Source: Fimbriimonadaceae bacterium (GTDB lineage: Bacteria; Armatimonadota; Fimbriimonadia; Fimbriimonadales; Fimbriimonadaceae). From it: a DNA stretch of 64,000 nt. The stretch spans positions 62,001-126,000 of the forward strand of contig JAMLGR010000002.1 in NCBI GenBank assembly GCA_023957775.1, read 5' to 3'. The number at the start of each line of letters is the position of its first letter. Position 1 is the stretch's first letter. Of the stretch, positions 6,633 through 15,013 are shown piece after piece. The position numbers and the translations under genes are program-made. The notes below the pieces were generated by a model that searched no databases, had not been told where the DNA came from, and saw only the letters and a list, made by a program, of their open reading frames with translations.

Positions 6633-9401
6633 TCACACCCCCTTCCCGCTTACTGCCACCGTGAGGGCGCCCGCGTTCGTCTGAACGCGGAAGGACGCTT
6701 GCTTTGTCCCAGTGGACGACGGGGTGAAACGAACCGTGAGCGTTCCCCAGGGCCACATGTCGCCGGGATCGACTTGGTCCGGGGTCCCGGACTCAAAGAA
6801 CTCGCCAGTCAGGACATGGTCGAAGTCGGTGTGCGTCCCCTGGAACCCGATATCGGTCACCAACAATGCCGTGCGTCCGATCGAGAGCACTATGAGATTG
6901 CGCGTCCTTTGCTGGCCTACTGGGACGTTGCCGAAGTCCACGGGGTTGGGAACCACCAGGCCGTCGGCCTGCGACTCGACGACGCGTGTCTCCAGATCGA
7001 TCGACACCGTTGGCCGAAGGCGATCGTCCGTAGTCAGGATCAACGAGGCGCGCCGGACCCCAGGTCCGCCGGGCAAACATGCGCCCCCAACGACCAAGAT
7101 CTGCCCAGCTCCCAGGGTCACCGGTGCGAAATCGGCGAGATTTCGGGCGGGGATGAGGTTTCCGGCACGGCGCAGGCGGTCGTACTCCGGCCCTTGGCGG
7201 CCCGCTCCCCTCGGCAGCAGTCCGAGCATCGGCGAGAACTCCGCGGCCTCATCGCCTTCGACCCGCGCCCCCAGAATATGCATCGCTGCCGAGCCCGCAT
7301 TGCGTAGCGCCCCGAAGGTCGTCGGCGAGAGAGACAGAACGTTCTCAACGGCCCCCTCGTACCGCGCTCCTTGGGTCTCGATGCGGCGGGGCATCGAGAA
7401 TCCTGTCCGAACAAGACCCGATACTTGCGGCCAGACAACGATGGAATGCCGCTCGCCATTATCGGTCTCGTTTCCAACGTCGTCGAATTCGACATCCTCT
7501 TTCGAGACGCCACCGGCTCGATCGAACAACAGTTTCTCGCCATCGAAGTGGGTGCCCCGTACCTCGACGTCCAAGCTTCGGACCGATCCACCGATCTCCA
7601 TCTCCACGGTGCCGATGCTCGCGAGCGCCATCTCCGCCTGGATCGCAAAGGCGAGCTTCGCCAGTTCGCCCTGCGAATTGGCGACCTGGAAGTAGAACTC
7701 GGGCGGCTCCCGCCACGGCCGATACGGCTGATCGTGCGTGAATTCAACCGCTCCCTCTTCGACGAGAATCACGCCCTCGGTGGTTGGGATCGCTTCGGAA
7801 CCATCGTTGCCATGCGTCACTTCCGCGCCCCCGCTCCCCAGCACTGGAGAACCTCCGAAGAGCACGGCATTGCCCAGGCGGCGGGTGACGTCCGCATCCG
7901 CCTCGATCTCTATCTCCATCGGCCACGCGACCCGGGGGTAGCCATGTGAGTCCCGAGGGCCACGACGGGGTTGCAGCGTACGAAATCGTATCCTCTCAAG
8001 ATCGTCGGCTTCGGCATTGAAGAATCCGAAACCTGAGAGGCAGGCGGCGTAGTGATCGCACGAGGTTCGCCCGCACGGGTCGGGTGCCAGAGCGGTGACC
8101 AGCCGATCGGGACCACCCCCTACGGCGAACCGCGCGTAGCCGTGCTCCACCTCCATGACTGCCTTGTCCCAGGCCAGCACCGCATAGTCCACCCGGATCC
8201 GCCACGGAGCATTCTCTTCAGCCTTGGCGTCCCCGTGCGCAACGAGTTTCCATCCGTCCGGAGCGTGGAACGCCTCTACCCGTACAGAGAAGCCTCGCGC
8301 GTCCACCGGCCCGTCGGTGAATTCGACCGCGAACCCGCGCAACACGGCCGCGGCCGCGCTGCATCGGAAGGGCAAGTCGAGATCGATTGTCTGCGAACTG
8401 AGCCCCGATCCCGAAGGGTTCGCCAACACAAGGAAGCCCTGGTTCACTGCCGCGGCCGGAAACGGCTCGTGCCACACGCGGAAGATGAGCTGGGGCGCCT
8501 GAATGAAACGCTGCTCGCCCGTCTCCGGATCGTCGTCATCGGCGTAGAACTCAAGCTCCACGTAGGCGATCCCTGCGTCCCGATCCGTGACCCCGAGGTG
8601 GTTGAATGCTGTCCCCTTCGTGATCCGACCGCGCTGAGAACGTCCGCTCGCCAGAATCCCGCCCGACGCCTCGGTGACGATGCGCCCATCCACATCGTAG
8701 GCGATCAACCGGCAGTCGGACGCGGGAATAGCGTCTGGCCCGCCTGGTTCGTCGAGAAAACCGAAACTCAGGCCGACCGCTCGTTGCAGTTCGTGGAATT
8801 CGATGATCAGCGTCGGGCGCCGTTCACCTGGGTCCGGCTCGCCGCCGATTTGCCTCTCCAATACTGCGGCCGCGTGGAACTCGGTCGGTTGCATCTGGCC
8901 CATCTCATCGTCGACCTGGAGCTGAGTCCTTCGAACACGTGGGGAGTAACCCGGATCGGAGGACCGCATCGTGAATGCGTTGCCGGCCAGCTCGGGCCGG
9001 TCCCCGTTGGAAACGCCCTCGAAGGTGGCGAAACTGGCAAGGCCTGGCATGAACTCGCAGACGAACTCGTCGTCCTCACGAATCGCATCCGTCTTCAGCG
9101 GTTGGTCGGCATCGTCCGTGCGCGCCTCGTGGTAGTTGGCCCACCACTCGAGCCTGTTCTCGGAGAGATAGTGGCAAGAATCCCCCAGACCACGCCACGA
9201 CGATCCAAATCCAGGCGGGTGCAGCGAAGGGAATGCTTCCCGGCCCTTTTCGAGCGTATGGAGCAGCTTCTCCCGAACGTGGCTGTGCACCCGTTCGGAG
9301 GAGCTCTCGGAGAGGCGGGGGATGAGACTCTTCTTCTTCGTCTTCCCCGTGCTCCGTTGTTTCGTCCCCTTCTCCTGCGGCAGCTTTTTGTCCTTTGCCA
9401 T
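6633..9401 (-). CDS. large ASH/choice-of-anchor-D-like protein without signal peptide
   Basis: The 922-residue protein starts with a Lys-rich segment (MAKDKKLPQEKGTKQ...) and no signal peptide. Residues 90-600 are beta-rich and unrecognised. From about residue 690 there are two Ig-like ASH (ASPM-SPD2-Hydin) type modules. The first contains LSPTTFGALRNAGSAAMHI. The second has the hallmark VPNPVDFGNVPVGQQ with later LTVRFTPSSTGTKQASF. ASH modules usually sit on exported or microtubule-associated proteins, so a cytosolic basic N-terminus is odd. The ATG has an upstream GGAG seven bases away and a canonical promoter. Function unknown; a structural or adhesion role is only a guess. Confidence 0.75.
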   Translation of the reverse strand: MAKDKKLPQEKGTKQRSTGKTKKKSLIPRLSESSSERVHSHVREKLLHTLEKGREAFPSLHPPGFGSSWRGLGDSCHYLSENRLEWWANYHEARTDDADQPLKTDAIREDDEFVCEFMPGLASFATFEGVSNGDRPELAGNAFTMRSSDPGYSPRVRRTQLQVDDEMGQMQPTEFHAAAVLERQIGGEPDPGERRPTLIIEFHELQRAVGLSFGFLDEPGGPDAIPASDCRLIAYDVDGRIVTEASGGILASGRSQRGRITKGTAFNHLGVTDRDAGIAYVELEFYADDDDPETGEQRFIQAPQLIFRVWHEPFPAAAVNQGFLVLANPSGSGLSSQTIDLDLPFRCSAAAAVLRGFAVEFTDGPVDARGFSVRVEAFHAPDGWKLVAHGDAKAEENAPWRIRVDYAVLAWDKAVMEVEHGYARFAVGGGPDRLVTALAPDPCGRTSCDHYAACLSGFGFFNAEADDLERIRFRTLQPRRGPRDSHGYPRVAWPMEIEIEADADVTRRLGNAVLFGGSPVLGSGGAEVTHGNDGSEAIPTTEGVILVEEGAVEFTHDQPYRPWREPPEFYFQVANSQGELAKLAFAIQAEMALASIGTVEMEIGGSVRSLDVEVRGTHFDGEKLLFDRAGGVSKEDVEFDDVGNETDNGERHSIVVWPQVSGLVRTGFSMPRRIETQGARYEGAVENVLSLSPTTFGALRNAGSAAMHILGARVEGDEAAEFSPMLGLLPRGAGRQGPEYDRLRRAGNLIPARNLADFAPVTLGAGQILVVGGACLPGGPGVRRASLILTTDDRLRPTVSIDLETRVVESQADGLVVPNPVDFGNVPVGQQRTRNLIVLSIGRTALLVTDIGFQGTHTDFDHVLTGEFFESGTPDQVDPGDMWPWGTLTVRFTPSSTGTKQASFRVQTNAGALTVAVSGKGV

Positions 9402-9418
9402 GTCTTATCTCCGTCTTC

Positions 9419-9447
9419 ATTCCACAGAGAATGAGCGCGGATGTCAA
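9419..9447 (-). promoter_or_regulatory. sigma-70-type promoter of the ASH-domain gene
   Basis: On the minus strand a perfect TTGACA (9442-9447) is separated by 17 bases from TGGAAT (9419-9424). A leader of about 10 bases with GGAG then precedes ATG 9401. It is the best -35 match noticed in the window. Confidence 0.7.
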
Positions 9448-9517
9448 GAGGTGCGACGTAGCGAGTCCAAGCACTCTACTAGTCTTCAAGGCGGGCACCA
9501 ATCCTCGAGAAGGAAAC

Positions 9518-9556
9518 ATGAACTATGATAACGCCATGGGGCCACGGCCGTGTTGA
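9518..9556 (+). other. short overlapping leader frame or frameshifted true start
   Basis: ATG 9518, behind AAGGAA, opens a 12-codon frame (MNYDNAMGPRPC) that ends at TGA 9554-9556, just inside the next gene. ATG 9536 lies in the same frame and has the leaderless promoter spacing. Either this is a coupled leader peptide, or one base is missing or extra and the long gene really starts here. Confidence 0.4.
9524..9529 (+). promoter_or_regulatory. -10 box (TATGAT) upstream of the STN-like gene
   Basis: TATGAT lies 6 bases before ATG 9536, exactly the leaderless spacing seen elsewhere. That ATG is out of frame with the long gene starting at 9550. Confidence 0.6.
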
Positions 9557-11655
9557 CGCTGCTGGTGTACGGGATTCTGCAACTGGGGAGCACCCAAACG
9601 CTCTCATTGGAGTTCGTTGGCGCTCCACTCTCGCGGATCGTCGCGGCCGTCGCCGACCAAACCAAGCGCGATCTCCGAGTGGATCCCTCCCTTGCAAACA
9701 TGATCGTTGTCGCGAAGGTGAAGCACGTCTCCACAGACGAGTTCGTGCGACACCTTGCCATCGTTGTGGATGCGCAGTGGAAGGAAGACGGGAACCGTCG
9801 AACGCTCGTGCGCTCACCCGAGACCCTGCGCGGTGAGGCGAAAGAGGAGAACACCGTTCGCTCGGCCGCGGTCGAAGGTGCGCTCAAGGAACTCATCAGG
9901 CAGGGCAATTCCTACGGTACGTCCTACGAGCGGGCGGAGCGAATTGTCCAGACGATGGGATCGGAGTCAGCCCCGGGTCAAGCGGTGCCTTCATCCCCCG
10001 CTTTCTGGCTGATGTCGAGTCTCGTTGAAGGGCTAGGCCCCTCGGAGTTTGTTTCGCTCGAACCAGGCGTGCCCAGGGTCTACAGCAATGCACCAACCGC
10101 GGCTCAGCGGGCGTTCCCGCGGGACACGACCGACCTCTTGAAGGCCTATCTGCAAACCGAGGAAGATCTCCGCAATCTCGTATCGAACCTCGACTCTTCG
10201 GCGCCAGTTGACGAACTCGGCAAGCGGATCGGGCGTCCAGACGGAATCAGGAAGTTCGACCTGTTGGTGACGCAAACCAACGACGTCTTCAACCTGCAAC
10301 TTCGCGTCTACGCTCCAGATGGACGTTGGCGAGGGGCCGACTTCCGCACGTTCGCCGCGCGACCGGATGGGTGCCCCCTGCCCAAGGAGGTCAGCGATTG
10401 GGACCTCCCAAAGAATGCCGAACTTCCACCTCTGGGGCGAGAGCTTGTGCCGCACCTTCAAGCTGCCAACGCGGGAGCGCCGAGCACCACGGCTGCCTCC
10501 CAGGCTCTATTGAACGCGCTCGCAGACCCTGTCAAATTCGACCCGATTTCCTTCGTTCTTGGCCCGAGTCTCATCTCGATCGCGGAACACGAAAACCGGA
10601 ACCTCCTCGCGAGCGTCAGCGACGATGTGCTCGATGCGGCCGATCCACCAGGTGCTGCCCAGACGACCGATCTGCGGCTTTTGGCGGTGAAGCTCGCTCA
10701 GGCTGGGTACGAGATCAGCGTCGATGGCGATTGGTTGTTGATCAAACCGCGCCTGGCACTGCGCGCGGACGCCTTTCGCAGTTCGAGGGCAGCCCTTGCG
10801 ACCATGATTCGCACCGCCCGGGCGGAAGGTCGCGTCAGTTTGCGCAACTTCGCAACCTACCGATACGCTTTGGGAACGGCGAGATTCGATCTCGGCAGGC
10901 GAACCCTGGGGCTCCTTCCTTTGATGGGCGCTGAAACCCCCGGTCCCAATCAGTTTCCTCTGAGCACCTCTCTCCTCGGGCTGCTTGGCTCCCTGTCGGA
11001 CTCCAAGTGGAGAGACCTCATCGATGGGCGTCCAATCGAGGTGGCCCAACTCGGCAGCGAACAGCTCGAGTTGTTCCGCGGGTGGACGAATCGGGTACTC
11101 GGGCTCTATCGCCTCGATGTCGCGTTCAACTCAAGGTCCATTCCCGAAATCCTTGAGAATGGATCGGAGTCCATGCCTGACCGCATCCCTCAGAATTGCT
11201 ATCTACGAGCCGCGTCCGTATCCGAGCTTGTTGTCAGTCCCAGGGTGCCCGATGCCAAGCCATGGTCGACCATCATCCTCTCGCCAGAAACCTTCGCGCA
11301 CGGGTTCGCGGAGGCCTTTGCCGCGTCGCACGCGGCGACGCTCGAGGAGACCATCGCTTCCCAACCTGAGCTAGCCGATCAACCCTACGACTACGGCCGA
11401 TCGACTGCGACGCGATTTTGGTGCGAGCCCATCCGCGGTGTCGTCTACGAGGAGACCTACCTGGAACCCCCGGTTACTCGATCAAGCCCAGTCCCCTATT
11501 CCCAACTTCCTGCGAGCTTTCGGGAGGCTGTCAATCGAGCCCTCAAGCGATCTGGACATGGCCGACGGGCCGCAAACACACTCGGCTTAGACGGACGGAT
11601 CGAGAGCTTGCTTTGCTCCCGGCCAAGGACCGGCGTTTCCCAACGGAGCCCCTAG
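9550..11655 (+). CDS. hypothetical exported protein with an STN/secretin-N-like N-terminal module
   Basis: The GTG start gives 701 residues beginning VLTLLVYGILQLGS, which is a plausible but short signal peptide. Residues 17-85 (LEFVGAPLSRIVAAVADQTK, then VAKVKHVSTDEFVRHLAIVV) have the beta-alpha-beta pattern of the secretin/TonB short N-terminal domain (STN), which often follows a signal sequence. The remaining roughly 600 residues are not recognised. Neither a secretin pore domain nor a TonB barrel is visible, so it may be a periplasmic relative. It overlaps the convergent lipoprotein gene by 4 bases. Start uncertain (see the preceding entry). Confidence 0.65.
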   Translation: MLTLLVYGILQLGSTQTLSLEFVGAPLSRIVAAVADQTKRDLRVDPSLANMIVVAKVKHVSTDEFVRHLAIVVDAQWKEDGNRRTLVRSPETLRGEAKEENTVRSAAVEGALKELIRQGNSYGTSYERAERIVQTMGSESAPGQAVPSSPAFWLMSSLVEGLGPSEFVSLEPGVPRVYSNAPTAAQRAFPRDTTDLLKAYLQTEEDLRNLVSNLDSSAPVDELGKRIGRPDGIRKFDLLVTQTNDVFNLQLRVYAPDGRWRGADFRTFAARPDGCPLPKEVSDWDLPKNAELPPLGRELVPHLQAANAGAPSTTAASQALLNALADPVKFDPISFVLGPSLISIAEHENRNLLASVSDDVLDAADPPGAAQTTDLRLLAVKLAQAGYEISVDGDWLLIKPRLALRADAFRSSRAALATMIRTARAEGRVSLRNFATYRYALGTARFDLGRRTLGLLPLMGAETPGPNQFPLSTSLLGLLGSLSDSKWRDLIDGRPIEVAQLGSEQLELFRGWTNRVLGLYRLDVAFNSRSIPEILENGSESMPDRIPQNCYLRAASVSELVVSPRVPDAKPWSTIILSPETFAHGFAEAFAASHAATLEETIASQPELADQPYDYGRSTATRFWCEPIRGVVYEETYLEPPVTRSSPVPYSQLPASFREAVNRALKRSGHGRRAANTLGLDGRIESLLCSRPRTGVSQRSP

Positions 11656-12542
11656 TCTGGGTCTAGCCTGACATTCTTGAATTCGGTCCACGAGTAGTCG
11701 CGAGTTTGGAGTTCGATGAGATCCACGTCTTGAATGCGTCCCTGGAAGAAGAATTCGGACGGGAGAGATTTGCCCGATTCGGTCATGGCTCCCGATGGAC
11801 GCATCTCCTTCCCTGACTTATTAAGTGCGATGAGGCGAAATGCTCGTCTTTGGATCGCTTTGGGAAGATCCACCGTGACACTGAACGCCTCGAATTGGCC
11901 CGCGACGAAATTGCGATCTTCGCCCTCCACGGGGGCTGGTGGACTCTCCGGCTGGACGAACAAGGAGAATTCCGATCCTTGGCTAAGGACGAATTTGCCT
12001 CCGTCGTTCTTGTAGGCACTGACCGTAGTCCACGGCTTGGCAGAGAGACCAATCGCTACGTTCACCGATTCAAGGGTGCCCATTTCTTGGCCAACTGCAG
12101 CCAACCAGTACTCTTTGTCCTTGTCTGCCGGGTAGGGCTGGCTATTCTCCAGAATCGTGTAACTGGGGAGCTTGATTTCGCCGCTGCCGATTCTGAATGC
12201 CACCGAAGGCACCTTTCCCGCCGAAACACCATCGAAACGGACCACAAAGGACCGCATGCGGCCGACGTTGGCTGCCGGCTTTTCCAGACTGTGGACCAGT
12301 CCCTCGAGGGAGTCGGGGAAGACCCACTCCTTCAGCGGAACCCCGTTGGGACTCCAACTCTTCTCAGCAGCGTCGTCGCTCACAGCGGCAAGCTGCAGCT
12401 TGATGCCGTCTACGTGGGCAATCGTGTCCATGGGGCCGGCTGGGGCCGCATGATGGACGGCAACCCGGCGTCCGCAGCCCGCCACCATGCCCACGATCAA
12501 GATCGCGGCGAGGCCATGATGCAAGAAACGAAGGGTCCTCAT
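11652..12542 (-). CDS. hypothetical lipoprotein
   Basis: The 296-residue protein has a signal peptide ending in a lipobox (VGMVAGC) with the acylated Cys near residue 23. It is therefore predicted to be a membrane-anchored lipoprotein. The mature part is beta-rich with no recognised domain. A Pro-rich stretch around residue 200 (VQPESPPAPVEGED) may be a linker between two halves. It is flanked by other unrecognised envelope proteins. A TATACT box 17 bases upstream indicates its own promoter with a short leader. Confidence 0.75.
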   Translation of the reverse strand: MRTLRFLHHGLAAILIVGMVAGCGRRVAVHHAAPAGPMDTIAHVDGIKLQLAAVSDDAAEKSWSPNGVPLKEWVFPDSLEGLVHSLEKPAANVGRMRSFVVRFDGVSAGKVPSVAFRIGSGEIKLPSYTILENSQPYPADKDKEYWLAAVGQEMGTLESVNVAIGLSAKPWTTVSAYKNDGGKFVLSQGSEFSLFVQPESPPAPVEGEDRNFVAGQFEAFSVTVDLPKAIQRRAFRLIALNKSGKEMRPSGAMTESGKSLPSEFFFQGRIQDVDLIELQTRDYSWTEFKNVRLDPD

Positions 12543-12559
12543 GGTACTTACTTGAGTCT

Positions 12560-12565
12560 AGTATA
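12560..12565 (-). promoter_or_regulatory. -10 box (TATACT) of the lipoprotein gene
   Basis: TATACT on the minus strand lies 17 bases before ATG 12542. The rest of 12543-12731 holds this promoter and a small ATCCGT/ACGGAT hairpin near 12711-12725; no gene is seen there. Confidence 0.5.
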
Positions 12566-12731
12566 CGGCGCGTCGGGCCAATTCGAAGGAGGAGCACGAG
12601 TGTCTCAGGGCAGTAGCTGCCTGCTCTTGGTGGGAGTCGCTCCCCTAGGCTGTGGCTCAAAGCGGGGTCGCATGGTGGGCGTCCGTTCGCCGCACCCAGT
12701 CTGAGTCCAGCATCCGTTGGACGGATCTGGG

Positions 12732-13343
12732 CTAGGGATCGCGATTCACCTGTTCTCGTTGGATACCCGCCCACCGCTCCGGATCGCTGACAATGCCTCG
12801 GGCCAGCCACCGTTCGCCGTTTGCATCGACGAACTCATCCCCCTCGAAGAGCGCGACCACGTGGGTCCCGTCCTTCAGATGCCAAGTTCGGTGCGGGACC
12901 TTCTTGAACTCGACGATGCGAAGACTGGATCGTGGCAAGACAGCTTGGTATCGGGGACCTCGGTTCTCAATGAGCTCCTCTTTCGTCACTCGGAGGACCG
13001 TTGGGCCGCTTCGGGTGCTCAAGAGGTAGTACGCTTGCACCACTAATACCACCGCCGATAGGACCGCTAGAATCGCCGAAAGCGCCCTTGGGGCATGCAC
13101 GATCTTCGGCTCCCTGCGTCGATCAATTGCCATGCCTGCGAACATGAAGATTGGAAGCAAGGCGATCACCCAAGTCTCTTGAACAAACCAAGACAGGATG
13201 AGCGCGCACAGGAGCACGAGCGTCCGGCACACCATGTTGCGCCCCGTTCGAACGGCAAACACGGTAACAACGAGAAGCAGGGCAATCACATTCGGAAGGA
13301 CCGCGAACGAATCCTGTACGGATTCCACGAACCGATGCTCCAT
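12732..13343 (-). CDS. hypothetical four-helix membrane protein with C-terminal soluble domain
   Basis: The 203-residue protein has about four hydrophobic helices (residues 16-32, 39-53, 56-72 and 86-107), followed by a soluble domain of roughly 95 residues that includes KKVPHRTWHLKDGTHVVALF. No family is recognised. ATG 13343 lies exactly 6 bases after a TACAAT box, which supports this start and a leaderless mRNA. It is one of several unrecognised small envelope proteins between 11652 and 14497. Confidence 0.7.
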   Translation of the reverse strand: MEHRFVESVQDSFAVLPNVIALLLVVTVFAVRTGRNMVCRTLVLLCALILSWFVQETWVIALLPIFMFAGMAIDRRREPKIVHAPRALSAILAVLSAVVLVVQAYYLLSTRSGPTVLRVTKEELIENRGPRYQAVLPRSSLRIVEFKKVPHRTWHLKDGTHVVALFEGDEFVDANGERWLARGIVSDPERWAGIQREQVNRDP

Positions 13344-13349
13344 GAGAGC

Positions 13350-13355
13350 ATTGTA
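13350..13355 (-). promoter_or_regulatory. -10 box (TACAAT), 6 bases before ATG 13343
   Basis: The minus-strand TACAAT with a 6-base gap to the start codon fits the leaderless pattern. Confidence 0.65.
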
Positions 13356-13406
13356 TCAAGAGCGCAAGATCCCCGGTTGCGTGAGCCAGTATGACCACGC
13401 ACCTAA

Positions 13407-13796
13407 TCAACCGTAACGCTCCCGCTCGAAAGGGATGTCCCGCGCAGCCGTGCCGACTCTGAGCAACGGCGGAGACACCCGCGGAATTGGGATGCCCGTG
13501 CCTTCGGTTGTCCCGTCGGGATCGCCGGGCAGGCGTCGACACCTCCGACGCCACAGGGCGTTGAGGCCGGCAATTGCACCCACAATCGCCCAACATCCTA
13601 TCCCGATTGCGGGATCGTGCACGACAATAGCGATCTCAAAGGACAGCATCCCCGCCACAAAGAGGACGAAGACACAAACTCCGAGAACGACTGCGAACCG
13701 ACCCATCCACGTGCATAGGAACGAAGGCACCGGCGAGCAATGCCGCGGGCCGCGCCAAAGCCTCCCGACCTCGATCGGCTCGTCCCAGAAAGCCAT
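13407..13796 (-). CDS. hypothetical small membrane protein
   Basis: The 129-residue protein starts MAFWDEPIEVG. Two hydrophobic helices are clear: MGRFAVVLGVCVFVLFVAGM and the segment around IGIGCWAIVGAIAGLNA. An Arg-rich stretch (LWRRRCRRLPGD) then follows, marking the cytoplasmic side. A longer version from 13838 is possible, but ATG 13796 lies exactly 6 bases after a TACTAT box, so I prefer it. No family recognised. It is divergent from the gene at 13904. Confidence 0.6.
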   Translation of the reverse strand: MAFWDEPIEVGRLWRGPRHCSPVPSFLCTWMGRFAVVLGVCVFVLFVAGMLSFEIAIVVHDPAIGIGCWAIVGAIAGLNALWRRRCRRLPGDPDGTTEGTGIPIPRVSPPLLRVGTAARDIPFERERYG

Positions 13797-13802
13797 GGTT
13801 TC

Positions 13803-13808
13803 ATAGTA
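13803..13808 (-). promoter_or_regulatory. -10 box (TACTAT), 6 bases before ATG 13796
   Basis: This box decides the start of the small membrane protein. It faces the opposite -10 box at 13892-13897 in a divergent promoter region. Confidence 0.6.
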
Positions 13809-13891
13809 CGACGACTGGCCCTGGCGGAGCTCTGGCAACGTTGCGCCGTTCGAACTGGTCGTCGGAATCTTCGGTGTCCGAGAGTCAGTCG

Positions 13892-13897
13892 TACAAT
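13892..13897 (+). promoter_or_regulatory. -10 box (TACAAT), 6 bases before GTG 13904
   Basis: TACAAT followed by GAGATC and then GTG gives the window-wide 6-base leaderless spacing. Confidence 0.65.
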
Positions 13898-13903
13898 GAG
13901 ATC

Positions 13904-14497
13904 GTGATGATCGCCTTGATCTTTGGAGCGGCGTTCCTCGGTCAACAGGTGCCGGACGATCCGCCGCTTCTGCGCAAAGAAGCCAACCTCACGTGCGCCG
14001 ACTGGGCGAACGTTGCCAACCACTACATCGCGATCGGGGAACGAAAGGCCGTCGAAGAACTGCTTGATCGCACCTCCGACAAACCCTCCCGGTTCGCGAT
14101 CTCCAACGCTCATGCAGCTCGACTGTGCAGGCTGTTGTATATGCCTCACCCCGGCAACGAACTCCGCGGCCCCAGGGTCTACGATTCGTGGCTTCCTGAC
14201 GGCTCCACTGCCCTTGATCGCTGGCCTGAGTTTCCGTTTGCCGAGCAGGACGGAGTGTGGTTCTGGGTAGGTTCCAGATCCCCCGCGGGAACGACGGGAA
14301 CTGAGGAGCCAGTGGGAGACTACGTCCGGTACTGCGAGGCCCACGGCGTCTTTAGGTCGCAGCCTCTTATGGTTCCATCCACTGCGCAAGCCATGAAGGC
14401 CCTTGAAGCACTGCTGAAGTCCGATCGGTGGGATCCGAAGTACGGACAGCGCTGGAAGGCCTCAGCCTGGTTCCTTCGCGGACAGACCGAGTATTGA
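13904..14497 (+). CDS. hypothetical exported protein
   Basis: The 197-residue protein starts at GTG 13904 (next codon ATG), with a brief hydrophobic N-terminus ([14 protein letters not shown]) that may be a signal peptide. The body contains [20 protein letters not shown] and a Trp-rich C-terminus ([14 protein letters not shown]). No family is recognised. The frame is open further upstream to 13841, but the promoter position argues for the shorter form. A GGACCAA-type heptad repeat begins 66 bases downstream. Confidence 0.6.
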   Translation: MMIALIFGAAFLGQQVPDDPPLLRKEANLTCADWANVANHYIAIGERKAVEELLDRTSDKPSRFAISNAHAARLCRLLYMPHPGNELRGPRVYDSWLPDGSTALDRWPEFPFAEQDGVWFWVGSRSPAGTTGTEEPVGDYVRYCEAHGVFRSQPLMVPSTAQAMKALEALLKSDRWDPKYGQRWKASAWFLRGQTEY

Positions 14498-14563
14498 GGA
14501 TGGCGTGGAGTGCGGAACGCCATCGGGCTGTTGTCTTACGACACCATCTGAAGGACAATTCGC

Positions 14564-14604
14564 CAACCAAGGACCAAGGACCAACAACCAAGGACCAGAC
14601 CAAG
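14564..14604. repeat. degenerate 7-base tandem repeat, GGACCAA unit
   Basis: Units GGACCAA, GGACCAA, CAACCAA, GGACCAG and partial flanks. The array is flush with the 3' end of tRNA-Leu at 14605, with no base between them. Confidence 0.85.
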
Positions 14605-14687
14605 TGCCCAGGGTGGGACTTGAACCCACACGGCCTTGCGGCCAACGGATTTTAAGTCCGCTGCGTCTACCATTCCGCCACCCGGGC
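14605..14687 (-). tRNA. tRNA-Leu (anticodon TAA)
   Basis: The acceptor GCCCGGG pairs with CCTGGGC plus discriminator A. The D-arm contains GGTGGCGGAATGGTAGACGC. The anticodon loop CTTAAAA gives TAA, reading UUA. A variable arm and GGTTCAAGTCC T-loop are present, as expected for a class II tRNA of 83 bases. CCA is not encoded. A TAACCT box lies 7 bases upstream of the first base. Confidence 0.95.
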
Positions 14688-14711
14688 CAGCGCGAGGTTA
14701 CCTGTCAGAAT

Positions 14712-14742
14712 GGGACTCGGGATTCGGGATTCGGGACTCGGG
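14712..14742. repeat. heptad repeat, GGGATTC/GGGACTC units
   Basis: Four units, GGGACTC, GGGATTC, GGGATTC, GGGACTC, plus GGG. It lies between the tRNA-Leu promoter and the rpmG promoter, and is the only array here not touching the 3' end of a gene. Confidence 0.85.
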
Positions 14743-14746
14743 TCCA

Positions 14747-14776
14747 TTGCATTCCGGCCCCCGGGTCGCGCATAAT
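14747..14776 (+). promoter_or_regulatory. promoter of rpmG-rpmF
   Basis: TTGCAT (14747-14752), an 18-base spacer and CATAAT (14771-14776). A leader of roughly 50 bases with GGCGGAG then precedes rpmG, so this ribosomal operon is not leaderless. Confidence 0.65.
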
Positions 14777-14835
14777 CTCAGAGCGCTTTTGGACCGAGCG
14801 TAGGCTTGCTGGCGTTCAGCGGGCGGAGACCCATC

Positions 14836-15003
14836 ATGGCGAAGAAGAGCGAAGCACGGGAAATCATCCGGATCGTGTGCACCGAAGACGGCAAGAACTA
14901 CTACACGACGACCAAGAACAAGCGCAACACGACCGAGCGCCTGGAACTCATGAAGTACAACCCGCGGCTGCGCAAGCACACGCTGCACCGCGAAAAGAAG
15001 TAA
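14836..15003 (+). CDS. rpmG: 50S ribosomal protein L33
   Basis: This large-subunit ribosomal protein has 55 residues, [20 protein letters not shown], ending in [11 protein letters not shown] single Cys remains and the CxxC pairs are absent, so it is the zinc-free form. ATG 14836 was chosen over an upstream in-frame ATG because it gives the family N-terminus and has GGAG at the right distance. It is followed 10 bases later by rpmF, forming a two-gene ribosomal operon that ends at the terminator at 15225-15264. Confidence 0.95.
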   Translation: MAKKSEAREIIRIVCTEDGKNYYTTTKNKRNTTERLELMKYNPRLRKHTLHREKK

Positions 15004-15013
15004 GGACGAAACC

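Noticed and set aside
8052-9434. 460-codon plus-strand frame opposite the ASH-domain gene
   Set aside because: Composition is that of a shadow; the minus-strand gene has ASH motifs, a promoter and a ribosome site.
14712-14742. Possible rRNA or phage attachment site at tRNA-Leu
   Set aside because: No integrase, no duplicated tRNA end and no phage genes nearby; the sequence is another heptad repeat.
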